From Eopsaltria australis (taxonomy: Eukaryota > Chordata > Aves > Passeriformes > Petroicidae): DNA of 64,000 nucleotides. The stretch is taken from the NCBI GenBank assembly GCA_034509425.1, contig JAVTVJ010000933.1, positions 1,183,994 through 1,247,993 of the forward strand, written 5' to 3'. Within the stretch, counting starts at the first letter, position 1. Each line of letters opens with the position of its first letter. Shown piece after piece: positions 24,701 to 37,992 of this stretch. The notes below the pieces were generated by a model. That model ran no database searches, was not told the origin of the DNA, and worked only from the letters and a program-made list of their open reading frames with translations. The translations under genes and the position numbers were made by a program.

Positions 24701-26927
24701 GTCATGGAAATGTTAGTGGCATTTCATGCTCCTGTAGTTGCACTGAAGGTAGTCAATCACCCTTTTTAAAGGTAGATAAGGAAGCTTACCACAGAAGGAA
24801 GCCTATCTTATGGGAATTTCTACTGCTTCACACCCTGTTAGAAATTTTCTAGGTATGCGTTCATGTCAAACTCCTCCACTGAAACACAGACTAGGGAAGG
24901 GAAAATAGAGAAAATCCAGTCAGTTCAAATCCTGCTTTGATTCTCTGTTGCCACATGTCATTCTGAGGTGACCTAGTGAAGAGCTGCTGTTTTTATAAGC
25001 AGATGCTGGTCATGCTGTGCACCATCAGAAGCAGAAGCCTGCACCTATGATGTTGACTGACACGAACACTGATCTTGTCATTTCTACCTGCCCTATCTCT
25101 ACACAGTTGTGGTTTATAAACACTATTCACAAGGTATTTTGTGTACATAGTGCTCGTTTATGTGAGATAAAAACCTAGACAGAGGAAGAGAGATACAAAA
25201 AGACAAATATTTACCTCTTCTTCAGATACTTCTTTCCTTAAGACAAATATATGACTTTGCTTTTACAGCTAATCTTCTATGAATTCCTTTTCTGTACATT
25301 TAACTAATTTTTACACCTGCTACCTAATGCTTGGAGGTAGATCCTTCTCCTTTACTAACTCCAAAAAGTCCCTTGAGGTTTTGGAAAACATGAGGACTGC
25401 CCTCATCAGCATTAAAGCCTTGTGGTTTGAGGGGTGAGCTGGGGTTTACTCCATATCTGCAGTGAGCTCTACCAATAAGCCCCCATTTCTTGCTAGAAAT
25501 GATGAAGGGAATGTCCACTTCCTGCTGAATTATCCCTGCAAGACTAGCACAGAGGATATGGCTCTTATCTCGCAGCTTTCTGTAATTTATGCAGTTGTTA
25601 GGAGCACTTAATTCCTTTCTGGAAGTAAACAAGTTGCCAGCAGAGCTAAGCCTTGTGGGGTTAGATTGATGAGGGGAAACCTATTTTTCTGACTGCCTTT
25701 CTGTTTTCCTGCCTGCTAGCAAACAATAGTCAATACAGGTAGCTGCAGGGAGCAGGGTGATCTTTTATCTCCACAAGAAAGCTGAAAGCTCCAGCTGAGT
25801 AAAATTATGAGGGAATGGAAACAGAATTTCTGGGTGGGACAAATCCAGGTAAGTGTTTCACATTTCCAAAACATTTTGCTTTTTCATAAATGAAATGGGA
25901 GTTTAAAATTCAGATTGAATTGCCCATGGCATCAATTTAAAAAAGATTTTTTTTCAGGAATAAAGAGTTACCTTTCAAGATTAAATAAAAACTATAGTTT
26001 AAGAAAACGCTTTGGAAAGACATGTTTTAAAATACAAAGAACAGTGTGAGTCCAGCTCCAATTTCTAAAAGGCTTTTATGTCGCAGGAGATTTGTCCATA
26101 AATTCTACACAGACTTGTACTAAACTTCATACCTATCTTCTTATATTTGTTCCTTGGTCTTGGCAACTGAATTCACAACATGCTTATGTTAGCAGTCTTC
26201 TACACCTTCCAAATAAGAGTTAATGCAATTTTCTTAAGCTAGAAAATGTTATGATGTATTTAGGAAAAGTCCGTGGATTAATTTTTTCGGTCTAAAATGT
26301 TGTTGCTTACATCTGAATTCAAGTTAAGCTCACCTCTGGGTATTGATAGTTTAAGATCTATTATCCTCTTCTGCTTTGACTCCATTGGAACACTCTAACA
26401 CACAGGTGTGAAAGCTGGAACTGTGTGTTAGTAGATCTAAAGCTGGGAGAGAGAACTAAAGTAAGCCTGCAGAACCCTTTAGAGATGGCTGTAACCATAT
26501 CTTTGCCTGGGGTGCTACGCATAAAGGTTGTGCTTTGGTGATAACTAATAAATATTAGAAACACCAAAAGCATCTCTGCAGCATGGAGAGAGCTTTATAA
26601 CAGGACTGGGGTCTTAGTGATTGTTTTTTGATTAAGGCTTGGGCCTGATAGGAAGCAGGTGAGAAACATTTGGGAAAGCCCAAGGATTTATGCCTAAACA
26701 CTGTTCTTTTAGCCTGCAATTTTCTGTGTGGCGGCTGTTGAGTGACTTGGAGTGCACATGTTATGACTGCAACTGGCCAGATACTGGTGTAAACAGACTG
26801 AGACTGAGCAGAGGAGAACCTGGCTACATGTTTGTCAGTGGAGGCTGAGCTGCTTGTACCCCAGCTTCTTAAATGGGCAGTGAGCACCTGTGCAGGCAGC
26901 AGACCAGTATTAATGGAAACCAGTGTT
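18729..26927. other. non-coding stretch with candidate short exons
   Basis: No repeat family is recognised. Three plus-strand segments between good splice signals have one open frame each: 19226-19284, 20130-20186 and 21159-21267. The last two are compatible in phase. They match no protein I know and are listed as findings. A hairpin lies at 22440-22468. The intervals 22640-22960 and 24100-24420 are CpG-poor, repeat-free and could be conserved non-coding DNA. A CAG|gtaagt donor at 25849 closes a 14-codon frame that starts with ATG at 25807, with no clear acceptor upstream. Confidence 0.5.
22440..22468. repeat. perfect inverted repeat (hairpin)
   Basis: The arm TAAAACAAACAAA (22440-22452) is the exact reverse complement of TTTGTTTGTTTTA (22456-22468), with a loop of CAT. 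The arm is low in complexity (AAAC units), so it may have come from simple-sequence slippage with inversion. No gene lies beside it. Confidence 0.9.
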
Positions 26928-26949
26928 AATTTCCACCTGGGTGGAAATT
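26928..26949. repeat. 22-base near-perfect palindrome
   Basis: The arms AATTTCCACC and GGTGGAAATT pair perfectly around a two-base centre (TG). Just upstream, the unit CCAGT(A/G)TTAAT occurs twice in direct orientation (about 26904 and 26920). The palindrome is not part of a recognised transposon. Confidence 0.92.
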
Positions 26950-29900
26950 GAGAGTAAAGCAGAGCAGAATGCTGGGACATGATCTTTATTGCAGATTAAT
27001 TTTTGTGGCCTAGGATATAGCTAAGGCTCTGGAAGAGTGGGATAAAATGCCTGATGCTTGGTGTTGGGGATGTTTTCTCCTTTGTCTGGAGCCTGGCTGA
27101 GAGAGTGCTGTGCAGTTTAAGGGCAGTGACCTTACTGAAGCACAAGAAGTGGGAGGATGTAGAGTGGACTTTAAAATCTAAGTCTGAACTATCACCTTTC
27201 CTCAAGGAACTCATATTCCCACATCCCAGCCCCACTTCCAGAGTGGGAGAAATTAAATCATTTGTCTGATGAAACAATAGAAACAAAGTCAAAGTCACAG
27301 GTCACAACAAATCAAGAATGTAAGGGCAGTTGGGGTCAGGTGACATGTGCTGTTCCTAGCTTTCCTCTTACTGATTAGACAGTAAGAGACACATGGTCCT
27401 CCTTTCATCTCCTGTCAGTCTTGGCTACTCCAGCAGCACTGAAAACACCTGTATGTTACTGGTGACAGACATAGGGAAATACGAGGGGGAGACAGCTCAC
27501 TGGATTCATAAGGGAGACTTTTCCCTACCAGCCTGGGATGAACAAGACAGTGATGGTGTCCCAATGCTTTCCCTCCCTTCTAAGCTTTTGCTATTCAGCA
27601 CTGAGTCGTATAGCAACAGACGTTACTGGGCTTGAAGGCATCAAGTATTAGCAGAGGTGGTACTTAAATAAACTCTCTTTCTCATATGTGCTCTCTCTAC
27701 CCAAGATCTGCTTGGTGGTGAACTGGAAAGAGCAGAAGACTTCATGAATCTGCTGCTGCTCTCTGTGGAGCTGTGAAAGTGGGAGCAGAGAAACTCTTCT
27801 ACTTACTAAATGAGAAAAGAGTGCCTCCCCTGGCTGCAGCAGCATTATTGTGGTGTCCCTTGTATGTCAGTAAAGGCAGAGTATTTTGACTTTAACCAAT
27901 TTTCTAGGAATGTCAATGGACTCTGGGAAATTCTATGTTCCTTGCCATATGTAGAAGAAGCATTGCACGGCTCTGGATACGGTCTGAAGTTTAATCCTAC
28001 ACCCTGTTCTCATTGAACTGGCTTTACTCAAAGCTTTTGCTGGCTTTGTAAATTTTTCTCAGGTGTGGCATTCTGTTGAAGGTGACAAGGCTGCTATCTT
28101 CTGGTTCCTCATGTTGCTGAAAGCCTGGGCTGTTTTTATGTTTTCAGGCTTTGAGCTGTTGGAAAGATTAGGTAGCCTCTCAAGAGGCCTGAAAAAAGGC
28201 CTTTTTTTTCTGACCCCAAACTGTGACACTGTCACAGGAAACAAAGCAGAAGCCTTCTCTAAATGCTTTGCAAAGTCTAATATTTTCTCCTGTTCTGTGA
28301 CTGAATGTTGCTGCCCACATCCTTAGCTCTCACTTGGTGCAGAAATTTGGAATGCAAGTGAGAAACCCCAGTGCTGCTTCTGTGTAGGGCCTGGCTCTGT
28401 GAAATATAGGGATCATAAGATAAGAGCCTAAGTGCCTCACACGTGACCGAAGAGGTATGTCTTTAGATGTATCACAGAGAATAACTTATATTTATTCTCT
28501 TTTCCAGGGAGGAATGGGATCTATTCAGGGAGAAGGGAGGACTATAGGTGAGGCTGAATCCAAGCAAAGTCACATCTATGGCTAACAGAATCACCAAAAT
28601 TTTAACCTTGGTTAGTTTTTTTTCTGGATGTGAAAATGTATTCAGTGAGACTACTAAACATGTGATCCATGTAATACAAAGATTCATTCAGGCCTGATGA
28701 CTCATTTCATGACCTGCTAGGAAAAGCTTCAGTCTTCCCAAAGCTCACAGCAACTCCAATTTGGCATACAGGGAAAAAAATTCTCATTGAGAGCTGAGTA
28801 GCATGGATAGCACTGCCAACATGTTACAGCCATACCAGATGTTTCACAGCCTTGCAAAATTGACTAGCACTGCCTATAGTGTGCTCTGGAAAACTGCTCA
28901 CTAGGTCAGAAAAGCATGAAATATTTATTGGACAGCAATGAAAGCAAATATGCAGTGTTCGTATGATGAGCAGCCAAATCTATAAGGAAGTTTCAACTTA
29001 TGTATTTTTTACTTCCCTCCAAGAGAGAAAATGTAAATACAGCAGGCTGCTAGTAATAGTTTATGAATCAAGGGAGTAGATGAAAGGGAGAGCAGGGAAT
29101 GAGGGAAAAAAAAATCTATCTTTTCTTTCTTGTCAATGTCTTATTCACAATGTCAGTCTTGTCTTCTGCTGAAGTTTGGTTCTTGTTCTCCATCTCAGTC
29201 TAAGAGAAGATCAAAGCTGGATAGAATACACCTGAGGCATATTCAGCAACAAATAAAAACGTAAGTGTTTAGAATCTTGATTGAATGTTGGGAGATGGTA
29301 GAGCACCCCAGGCTACTTTTACCTGATGTGGCAGGCAGCAGAGTAAAGCATAATGGGCAGATAGGACCTTGTGTCCTTGCCTTGTTCCTAGGGTGGTATA
29401 GCTGAGGACTGCCTATTTTTGTAGGCTGCAAATGCCTCTATAAGCCTGCAACTGAGGTCCATGGCATTTTTTTCTTCTGGAACTCTGGCTAGTGCTCTAT
29501 TTAGATTACAGCTGGTCTCCAGCCCAGCTGATGCAGCAATTCAAAAAGTAACTCACAAACTGTTGGTGAATAAGAACCTGAAATTTCCTTAAGATAGATT
29601 CTGTTTACTGCTAACTAATGTGCTCACGTAAATGGACCAGTTCAAAGAAGACACTCAGAGGTAATGTGTGTGTGAAAATGCTAGTTTTTTCCAAGAAATG
29701 TACTAGATTTCAAGAAAGAATTTTTGAAGGGGTGCCTGCAAATCCTGATTGGAATTTTCCATCGAAACAAGAAGAGTTGAGTAACCTCTAAGAAACCTTA
29801 CTGTCTGTAATTACATGGTACAAAATAGAGCTGCCTTGACTGGTCCTGAGAAGGACACCGAAATCACATCCTCTGTTTGGTTGATATATCTGTGCAAGCA

Positions 29901-31015
29901 GGTAACTGTAGTAGAGAGGTCAGGAAAACAGGCTCAGGTTTCCAACTCAATCTCTCCAAGAACTTCTAGTACTGTGTGTTCCAAAATGTGGTCAATAGGC
30001 ACCTGCAAATGAATGAAGCAGTAAGTTTGAAAGTGTCGATTCCTGGGTCAGCAGCTACAGCTTCTTCTGAGACCCTGACGTGAGTAGACAGCTTTGGAGT
30101 TTATTGCTGGGTCACCACAATGAGAAAACAGAGGCAGGGTGAAGACCCACCTGTTCCTTAGTTTTCCCATAGGCTAGCCAGCCTGCTTTGCAAGGGCAAA
30201 CTTTGAATGTAGCAAAAATCAATACCGTCTAAAACTCCAGACTCACTATTGATTGTGCCTTTGAAATTCTCCTCCTAAATGGCCTGCTATTTTTGTTCAT
30301 AATTGAGGTTGCAGTCACTCTCTTTGGTACCTGTGGGCTCTGTCGGTTCATTCCCAGGTCCTCCCACCCACTTTACTTCTGCTCACTTTGCAATTACTTT
30401 TAAAAAGGGATCTTTAATATTCTGCTGGAAATAATAAGAATCCTTTCTCTGCCCCATATCTGTGAGGGGTAAACAATGCAGTCCTACCAGTGGTTGTCTC
30501 AATTACACAATTTGGTTCTGTTAAGATAATGGAGCAAATGGTTGTGAATTCTTAAAAGTAATGTATACCTTTTAAAGGGAGTACCTCAAGCTTATATACA
30601 CTTTAATACACCCGCTGGCATTTTCATCTGGTCAGATTTAATTTTTTTTTTAAATTAAAAAATTCTGATTATTTACAACTTGCTTTTTTCAGTACTGTGG
30701 TAAAGGAGTTGAAACTTCTGTAGATAGGTTCTGCACTTCTGCCATTTGTATTGTGAATGCAAGAAAAACGAATGTTAATTGACAATTAATTTAAGTTGAA
30801 CAATAGCTGAGTAGCTAATATCTCCAAAACCATTTTTTTTCTGGGTAATATGTGTAAGGTTTAAAGCAGTACACAATTTAGATGGTCAACTTGAACTTTC
30901 TGGGATTTCATTGTCCATCACAATCTCTGTTAAAGAAATTCTGACTTAGAAAATAAAGCCTGGTTTTCATGGTGTTTATAGTGTCATCTGTATTTAAAGC
31001 ATGCAACAAACTAAA

Positions 31016-31060
31016 GTGGGTATGTTGTTCATACATGTTCATACATGTTGTGGGTATGTT
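31016..31060 (+). repeat. nested direct repeat
   Basis: The unit GTGGGTATGTT occurs at 31016-31026 and 31050-31060. Between the two copies, GTTCATACAT is present twice in tandem (31027-31036 and 31037-31046). It is a local duplication of 10- and 11-base units. Confidence 0.9.
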
Positions 31061-33192
31061 CTGGAGCAGTTTTCTTTTGTGGAAGTGTACCTGGTCTGCA
31101 ACAGACTGCAGAGGAGAACAGTTCATGCTCCTCTTGTGCAGAAAGACTCCATAGCTTATGGAAAAACATAAATTAAAGATCATGCTTCTGCCTTTTAAAA
31201 AACAATTCTTCTCACTTATCTTCCTCTTTGGATTCAGCAAGCCAATGAGAATAGGAACAAAAACATAATGACTAACCCTTGGGAGAAGACCACCTGATCT
31301 TATACTGGAGATTTTACTCTTCAGCGTGTTGCATGGATATTACTAACAGACAAAATGAGAATTTCTCTTGTCTTTAAAGACAGAGAAATGGATAATATGA
31401 AGTGCAAGGGTGAGAACTGTTTTGTGTGTTCTTTGGATCTGGTTGTATTGCGTGGGTATATGACTCTCTGTCTCCTTGGTCTCAAAGACTCCAGGATCAC
31501 CAACAGTTGTTCAAAATTTGGACAAAGGATTTTGTATTTGAGAACTAGTATGCTGACCTCTGTAGCTGCTAACTGTAGTCTTCACATCTGTGAGTTAGTC
31601 CAGAACTCTAACCACTGCTCTCTGTAATATACATCTGAAGTCCTCCATTAGTAGAATAAATTTTATCCCCTTAGCCTTTCTTCATGTTTTAACACTAGTA
31701 CTGCAAGAATTATTTCATTAGAGATGGTCTTACTTCACTAAAGTCAATGCAAAATTATTTATTCTCACTGGTCCTTAGGAGTATTTGCAAGTGCTCTAGA
31801 GTGCCACACATTCAGCATGCAATGCTCAAGGTTCCCAGCTTACTTTCTTTTTTTTCATCTCTGTGTCTTCCAGCAGCTCATGCAACAAAAACTGTCAGGC
31901 TTTTTAGGAGAGTCATGTCTGTTTGGTAAGGAACAGTTCTCAACTGCTATCAGCCTTAGCTATCAAGAGATTTGCATGCTAACACATGTCCAGAAGAACA
32001 CAACACTTTGTCAGGCCTCATCACAGCTCTCTTTTTCAGTCTTGCCAGCACTGTTACTGATTATTACACCTCTCTACTTTTGTGTATCTGAGGTCAATGG
32101 AGTAGAACTGTTCATATCTACCGTGTTACCACTTCCCAAAGCACAACAGAATCAGTTTTTTGCTCTTTTCCTCAGCACCAGAAAACAAACCTTTGTGCAT
32201 TATTACAGGAGATTTGACTCAGAAATCTCAGTGGGATAGCCACAACTAATTTTTGTTTTATTGCCCTGAAGGTACAATAGAAGCACGTGCAGATCAGCAT
32301 CCTAGATTCTTTCCTCATTTGTGGCCACTGTGATGTGCCAGATAGGATTTTCTGACTTGCTCTGTTTACTAGGAAGTAGGACAGAGGCCATGTTGAGGCT
32401 GGTCCTAGCAGTGCATCACTCAGTAGGGAAGGGAAGACAGGGGTTGTTCTCCTGGCTGAAGGTTTGCTCTTGGCTGCAGCAGGCTTGTGTCACATACCCT
32501 CCTGCACAGGCAGTTACCTGGACTGTGATCTCATGGTCAGTAGATTCCTATTTGGACAGGCAGAGAAAAGCTGAGGGTCATTTAGTAGCTGAAACCTGCA
32601 CCCAGTTGGATGCTGACTGAAAGCTGACCAGTGATGTGCCCTCTCTGCACTGCAGATCCTTCCAGGACAGTGTGAGACTGCTGAGAGAGCACACTACCAG
32701 GACTTTGTGCAGCGTGTGCTTGTGAATGCTAGCTTATCCTTCCTGGTGAGTGACATCTGACTCTTGTCTTATAAGAAAAGAGAAGTTTACGAGCCAAACA
32801 TTTGGGCTAGTGGTGTGGTCAGAGGCATAGATCTGGCTTGATAAACACATTTGTAGGCAAGCTGTTCCTTACAACTCTTCTTGGCTATCCCCATTCAATG
32901 CATGAACTGGCTCCCTTCTGAACATCTCAGGCCAAGCCCACAAACCACTCAACGAGGTGTAACTGTCCATAAATACCATTTAGTCATAAACCATTACTGA
33001 GAGCAGCAAGAGTAATTTGTGTTAAAATTTGAGTTTGTTAAAATATTTTCCCTAAGGGAAGTTTTTTTCTTGGAACCGATTAACCATGATTTCTGCAATG
33101 ACATTAATACACTTTAATAGAATTAATCACACTCTAAAGGGTCATTGGTATTCTTGACATAGCACTGAAAGTAATTCAATATGAAAAAAATT

Positions 33193-33232
33193 GAAGTAAA
33201 ATATTTCTCCTTGAAATAAAATGTTTCTCCTT
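33193..33232 (+). repeat. two tandem 20-base units
   Basis: GAAGTAAAATATTTCTCCTT (33193-33212) is followed directly by GAAATAAAATGTTTCTCCTT (33213-33232), with two differences. This is a simple tandem duplication in AT-rich sequence. Confidence 0.93.
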
Positions 33233-36200
33233 GCTGAAAATAAAAAAAAAATATTTTGTATTGAAGAGCAATTTTCATCTAGGATATCTCTTATTACTTG
33301 TAGGATAATCAGTCTGTACTTGATTTAATAGAATTATAGCTGTGGTGAGAAGAACAGTACATGAAGTTCAAAACGGACCATCTTTGTGTCATCAAAATTA
33401 CACCTGAGTCATTAATCTAAAAAGTAATTTGACAGGAAAATAGCACATTTAATAGAAACAGAAAAAGCCTACTTCTTTCAGCACTTAGCAAAAGTAGTGG
33501 TGATGAAAAAGACATACATACTGGTACATAATTCCTGGACAAAACCAAGACTGTAGTTAATGTCCGTGCTAAACAACAGAGTAAAAAGCTTTTCTCAAAC
33601 TTTGCTATTTGTGACAGCCTCAGAGACTGAAAGAGTCAACAACTTCCATCAACCCCTATTGACACAACCTCAACCAACAAAATGCAGTGTCCTGATGGCT
33701 CTTTTGCTCTGTAATTACATTGAGTGTAATCTCCCAGTCCTCTCTTTGGAGTGACATTAATTTTCAGGTGGTCTGTAATCCAACTTTGAATAGCACTATG
33801 CATGGATTCGTACGTGCAGCTGAACTCTATCTTTTCCATGGCATTCCAGAGGTGCCTGTTGTCAGAGCCACCTGGCAAGGAGACCCTCACCCTGCTGCCT
33901 GTGTGTGACACTCTACATGCCTGTGCTCTGTGAAACACCACAGTGAGATGCTGACATGCAGAGATTCACAAGCTACGCCAAAATGAAAGATGGAGGTACA
34001 AAGCTACTAGGTCTGAGGCTGGAGAAAAGTATTAGGCCCAAAATAGGCCTCTGGTCACTTCAGAGTAACAGTGAGCTGGTTTCAAATTTGGGTTGTACGT
34101 GCAGGCACACACAGCTAAAACGTTGGAAGGATATGGTGGATTACTACTGCTATCCATTTGTCATGTCCATATCTCTGGGTCTTCCAGAGAACTTGCAGGC
34201 TTAAAGGATGTGATAACAGCAATCAGAGGAAGCATCAGCACAAGCCATAGTTTTGTCCTGGTCCAGATATGTGTCTGCCAGAATCAGAGAAAGCATAATC
34301 TAGATGTCACAAATGCAACAGGGCCATTAACAGAGGAGATGACACTGATCTTTGCTAGAACCATAGTTAACGGATGCTTTGACTCTCATTCTCCTGAAGG
34401 AGGCCTGCTGATATTCCTTGCAATGATCTGTGGCTGGCCTAGCTAAAATATCCATTCAGGGTCATTGTAGTACCTGAATGTCTCTAGCTTTTGGGATATT
34501 GACAGAAGAGGCAAACTTTGCTGCAGAGGAGACATTGGATCTACAAACACTTTACAAACCTCCTCCTCCATCTGAGCTGGGAGAGAACTGTCTTCATTTT
34601 AGAACTGGAAAAATGGCTTCTCTTGCCTCTCTACTCTCATTTCAGTCTGCTGGCACTTTGAAATCCATGAATGCAAACAGCTTGCATACCCCTATCCTGT
34701 CTCATCAGCATGCAGTTCATTTAACCATGTTCTTTCAACATCTATTCTTCACTGAGGTCCATCTGGGGTATGGCTGACACCAGTGCTTAGTCAGACAGAT
34801 TTCGCAAACAATGAGATGAAATGAAACAAAAGCTCCATGTTAAAACATTTCCCCTTCCCTGTTGTGAAGTTCCTCCTTGTCTTTTTATTGTTTGATAGTC
34901 TTTTCTTTGAGAGGAGAAAAGAGAGACACAGTTCAATGGAGACAGACGGGCAGGCAGACAACAGTATTCTTATTAAAAATCAGGGGTTTCTTGATAGTGA
35001 AAGTGTTTGGTACCCAGAACTAATATCCTGAATTATATAAAATACATATGCAGCCAAGATCCATTACGCACAAGACAATGTGGAGCACACAGACAATTAA
35101 GATTATTGTTTGTGCCAATTTTGTCCAAGTATACTAAGCTATCTGGTTCAGAAATGCCAACAGGAGCCATTGCAGTCTTCCACTCTCCTCCCTCTGTCTT
35201 TCATGAAAACTTGGATTTTGGTGGGCCTGCTTGGTGTTGGATTTGCCACGAGGGATGTGTCATGGTCCAATACATAACCATGGGTGTGTTGCAGCATGTC
35301 CAGCTAACCACTCTGAAGTACTGCCTGAGAGTCCTATTTCTGCAGTTTTTGTATCATCTCCAGAACCCTGTGCTGTTGGTGTTGAGACTATTCAGGATGC
35401 CCAAAATTAGTTGCCCAAATATAACACAATTTCTGTGCTTTCTGTGTTTCTGAATGGAGAATGAAATAGTGCATCAGCAGAAGCAACAGTCCACTGAATT
35501 TTTCATGTTCTCCCTGATAACCTGTCCACAGCTTGATACATTAGGGAGAACATTTTCAATATGCTTCCTAATAAAACATAAATATTTCAGCACATGTGCA
35601 GAGAAAGGAGGAAATTTTCACAGCAGATAATCTATTTTTTGACTATGGATACATACAGAAATTGTTCATGTTGGACAAAATTTCGTGATGACAATTTCTA
35701 AATATCTGACTGTACAAAGCAGCTGTCACTAAGTAAGTGACAAGTAATTTTGAAATCGGTCAGACTTAAGAGGACAATACAATCTGACTTACTTGAGTAC
35801 AAGCAAGAGAGAAGATACCTAGGCCAGAAGAGAGAACATTTTTGAGATATTTTCTACTAAATGAAACTTAAAATTTTTTGTTTTCTTTAGTAGGACAACA
35901 AAGGAATGCTGACCAGCATAAGAATACAAGCAGAGGCTAGAGGACGTAGACACTTCACTATGAAGACAATTATTCGGGTCATCTAGCCTGATGATGTCCA
36001 TAAAATTGTATTGATAATAGTAGTTGAGAACCGTACTCAATATGCTGCTAAAAGTTCTCAGGCCCCCACGAAGAAGGTTTAAAAGTGTATCACTTCAAGT
36101 GGCAGAGCTGAGCTACTTAAAAAGTTTATATTAACCCAGTCTTTAGGTTTAAGAGTAAAATGATTTTCTTTTCAGCATTTTGTATGCAAACACATACTGG

Positions 36201-36290
36201 AAGATCCTCAGGGTTCTACTAGGTCTCAAGGAGAAAAATTGCCAGATCAGATCAACTGCTTCTCCGAGAGCATGTATTTTGATCAAAACA

Positions 36291-36802
36291 GAATCACAGA
36301 ATATGCTGAGTTGGGAGGGACCCACAAGGATCATGAGTCCAACTCCTGGTCCTGAGCAGCACAATCCCCAAGGATCACACTGTGTGCATAAGAGTATTGC
36401 TCTAATGCTTCCTGGACTCTGTCAGGCTTGGTGCTGTTACCACTTCCCTGGTGAGATTGTTCCAGTGCCCAACCACCCTCTGGGTGAAGAAACTTTTCCT
36501 AATACTCAACCTACACCTCCCTTGACACAACTACAGGCCATTCCCCTGAGTCCTGCCACTGTCACCACAGAGAAAAGATCAGTCTTTGCCCCTCCTCTTT
36601 GCCTCATGAGGTAGCTGTAGAGTGCAATGTCTCCCCTCAGTCTCCTCTTCTCTAGGCTGAACAGACCAAGTGACCTCATCTGCTCCTCACAGGGTTTCAC
36701 CTCAAGAACCCTTCATTATCCTTGTTACCCTCCTTTGGATGCTCTCTAATGGCTTAATGTCTTTCTTATACTGTGGCACTCAAAACTGCACACAAACATG
36801 AG
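36291..36802 (-). mobile_element. CR1 LINE 3' part (end of ORF2 plus 3' UTR)
   Basis: The plus strand begins GAATCACAGAATATGCTGAG and GGAGGGACCCACAAGG, the reverse complement of a CR1 3' end. It continues through AACCACCCTCTGGGTGAAG (about 36470) and CTCAGTCTCCTCTTCTCTAG (about 36636). Translated on the minus strand, about 36620-36680 gives LGLFSLEKRRLRGD, a typical block at the C-terminus of CR1 ORF2. Homology fades after CTGCACACAAACATGAG (about 36802), so the copy is 5'-truncated. Frameshifts and stops make it inactive. It is the longest minus-strand CR1 copy in the window. Confidence 0.93.
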
Positions 36803-37640
36803 TTTTCTTCATGTGGAGAACACCTAGCTGCTTCTTCTCTCCAGGATTCCGCTCACAGCAAGACAAGGTGAGCAGCTGGCTGCTGGTTAAATGGGTTGAA
36901 GTTTGTCAAAGCAAATGCTGTTCTCTGCCTTCCTGCAGCTGAATGGTGCAGACCAGCTGTCTTCTAGTGAGGCTCATGGTAAAAGTTTTCAAATAGAGAT
37001 CTGTAGTATAAGGGAGTCAGCCTATGGAAAGATCAGACTGTTGAATAACAAGGGAAGTTATTCACTTAATTATCAGTCCTGGGGAAATCTTAATAAGAAA
37101 TCTCTGCCTTCCTTCTTGTTTCCATCCATTGTTCCTTACAAAAACTTGAGAGAGAATAGTAATAAAATAGAAGTTCTTAGGGGATGATTCCACCTGACTC
37201 CAAGGGATCCAAATAGTTCCCCTAAGCTGTGAGTGTTGAGGGAAGTGAAAGAGCCCTTTCAACATGGAAGACAAGAAATGATGGATGCTGAATCAGTGTC
37301 TCTTACAACTGTAGAGGTTTGGGTGCACTCTGCACTGTACAGCTGTGTAGCAGGGCCACAGGAAACTTATACTTTTAGTGCTGATGTTAAGAGTCAAATT
37401 CTGATGAGCATACTTAGGAGTGTGGAAGAAGGTTGACTATGTACACCTTGAATTGTCTTGATATTCAGAGTAATTAAGATCACTGCTTAATCAAAGGTCT
37501 TTGCGTTAAAAATGAAGTCAACCAGCATAATTTAAAGAACATGCAGGATGGTTGGATCCAGACAGTGGTGTTCAGGCTGACTACGGGGCAATTCCCTCCA
37601 GACTGTAGGATTAAGAAATCCCATAGAGAGTAAAATAGAT
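36803..37640. other. non-coding stretch between two CR1 copies
   Basis: Single-copy sequence with no recognised gene. The open frame 36903-37187 (plus, 94 codons) has no domain I know. Very divergent CR1 sequence may extend a little past 36802, but I cannot trace it. Confidence 0.5.
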
Positions 37641-37992
37641 CATAGAATCCTAGAATAATAGAATTATTAGAGTTGTAAGGGACCTTAAAGATCATCTAAT
37701 TCAAATCCCCTTGCCAAGGACAGAGACACCTTCCACTAATCCAGGTTACTCAGAGCCCCCATCCAATCCAGCCTTGAATACCTGCAAGAATAGGAAGTCT
37801 CCAGCCTCTCTGGGCAATCTGTTCAGTGTCTCACCACCCTTAGAGTAAAGAATGATTTCCTAACCTCTAATCTAAACCTAACATCTCTTAGTTTAAAGCC
37901 CTTCCCCCTTGTCCTGTCGCTATGTGTCCTCTCAAGGCCCTGTAAAAGCCCCTCTTGAGCCCTCCTGTAAGCCCTCTTGAGGTACTGTAAGG
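37641..37992 (-). mobile_element. CR1 3' end fragment, third subfamily
   Basis: The tail contains three GAAT-type units (CATAGAATCCTAGAATAATAG). It is followed by GGGACCTTAAAGATCATCTA, CTCTCTGGGCAATCTGTTC (about 37807) and CCCTTCCCCCTTGTCCTGTC (about 37899), the reverse complement of a common avian CR1 3' region. Homology ends near TTGAGGTACTGTAAGG (about 37992). It carries no intact coding region. Confidence 0.9.

Larger units (their letters stand above)
26950..36290. other. long non-coding stretch, no gene recognised
   Basis: No transposon I can name. A 90-base segment at 32656-32745 has a clean acceptor and donor and one open frame (see findings). Small tandem duplications lie at 31016-31060 and 33193-33232. 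The interval 30460-30680 and the block around 33060-33180 are AT-rich and CpG-free. The open frame 35007-35453 (plus, 148 codons) resembles no protein family and carries no supporting context. Confidence 0.5.

Noticed and set aside
35007..35453. 148-codon plus frame as a gene or processed pseudogene
   Set aside because: No similarity to any family I know, no A-tail or flanking repeats, no splice signals that would support it.
36180..36614. 144-codon plus frame as a protein
   Set aside because: It is the antisense reading of the CR1 3' end at 36291-36802.
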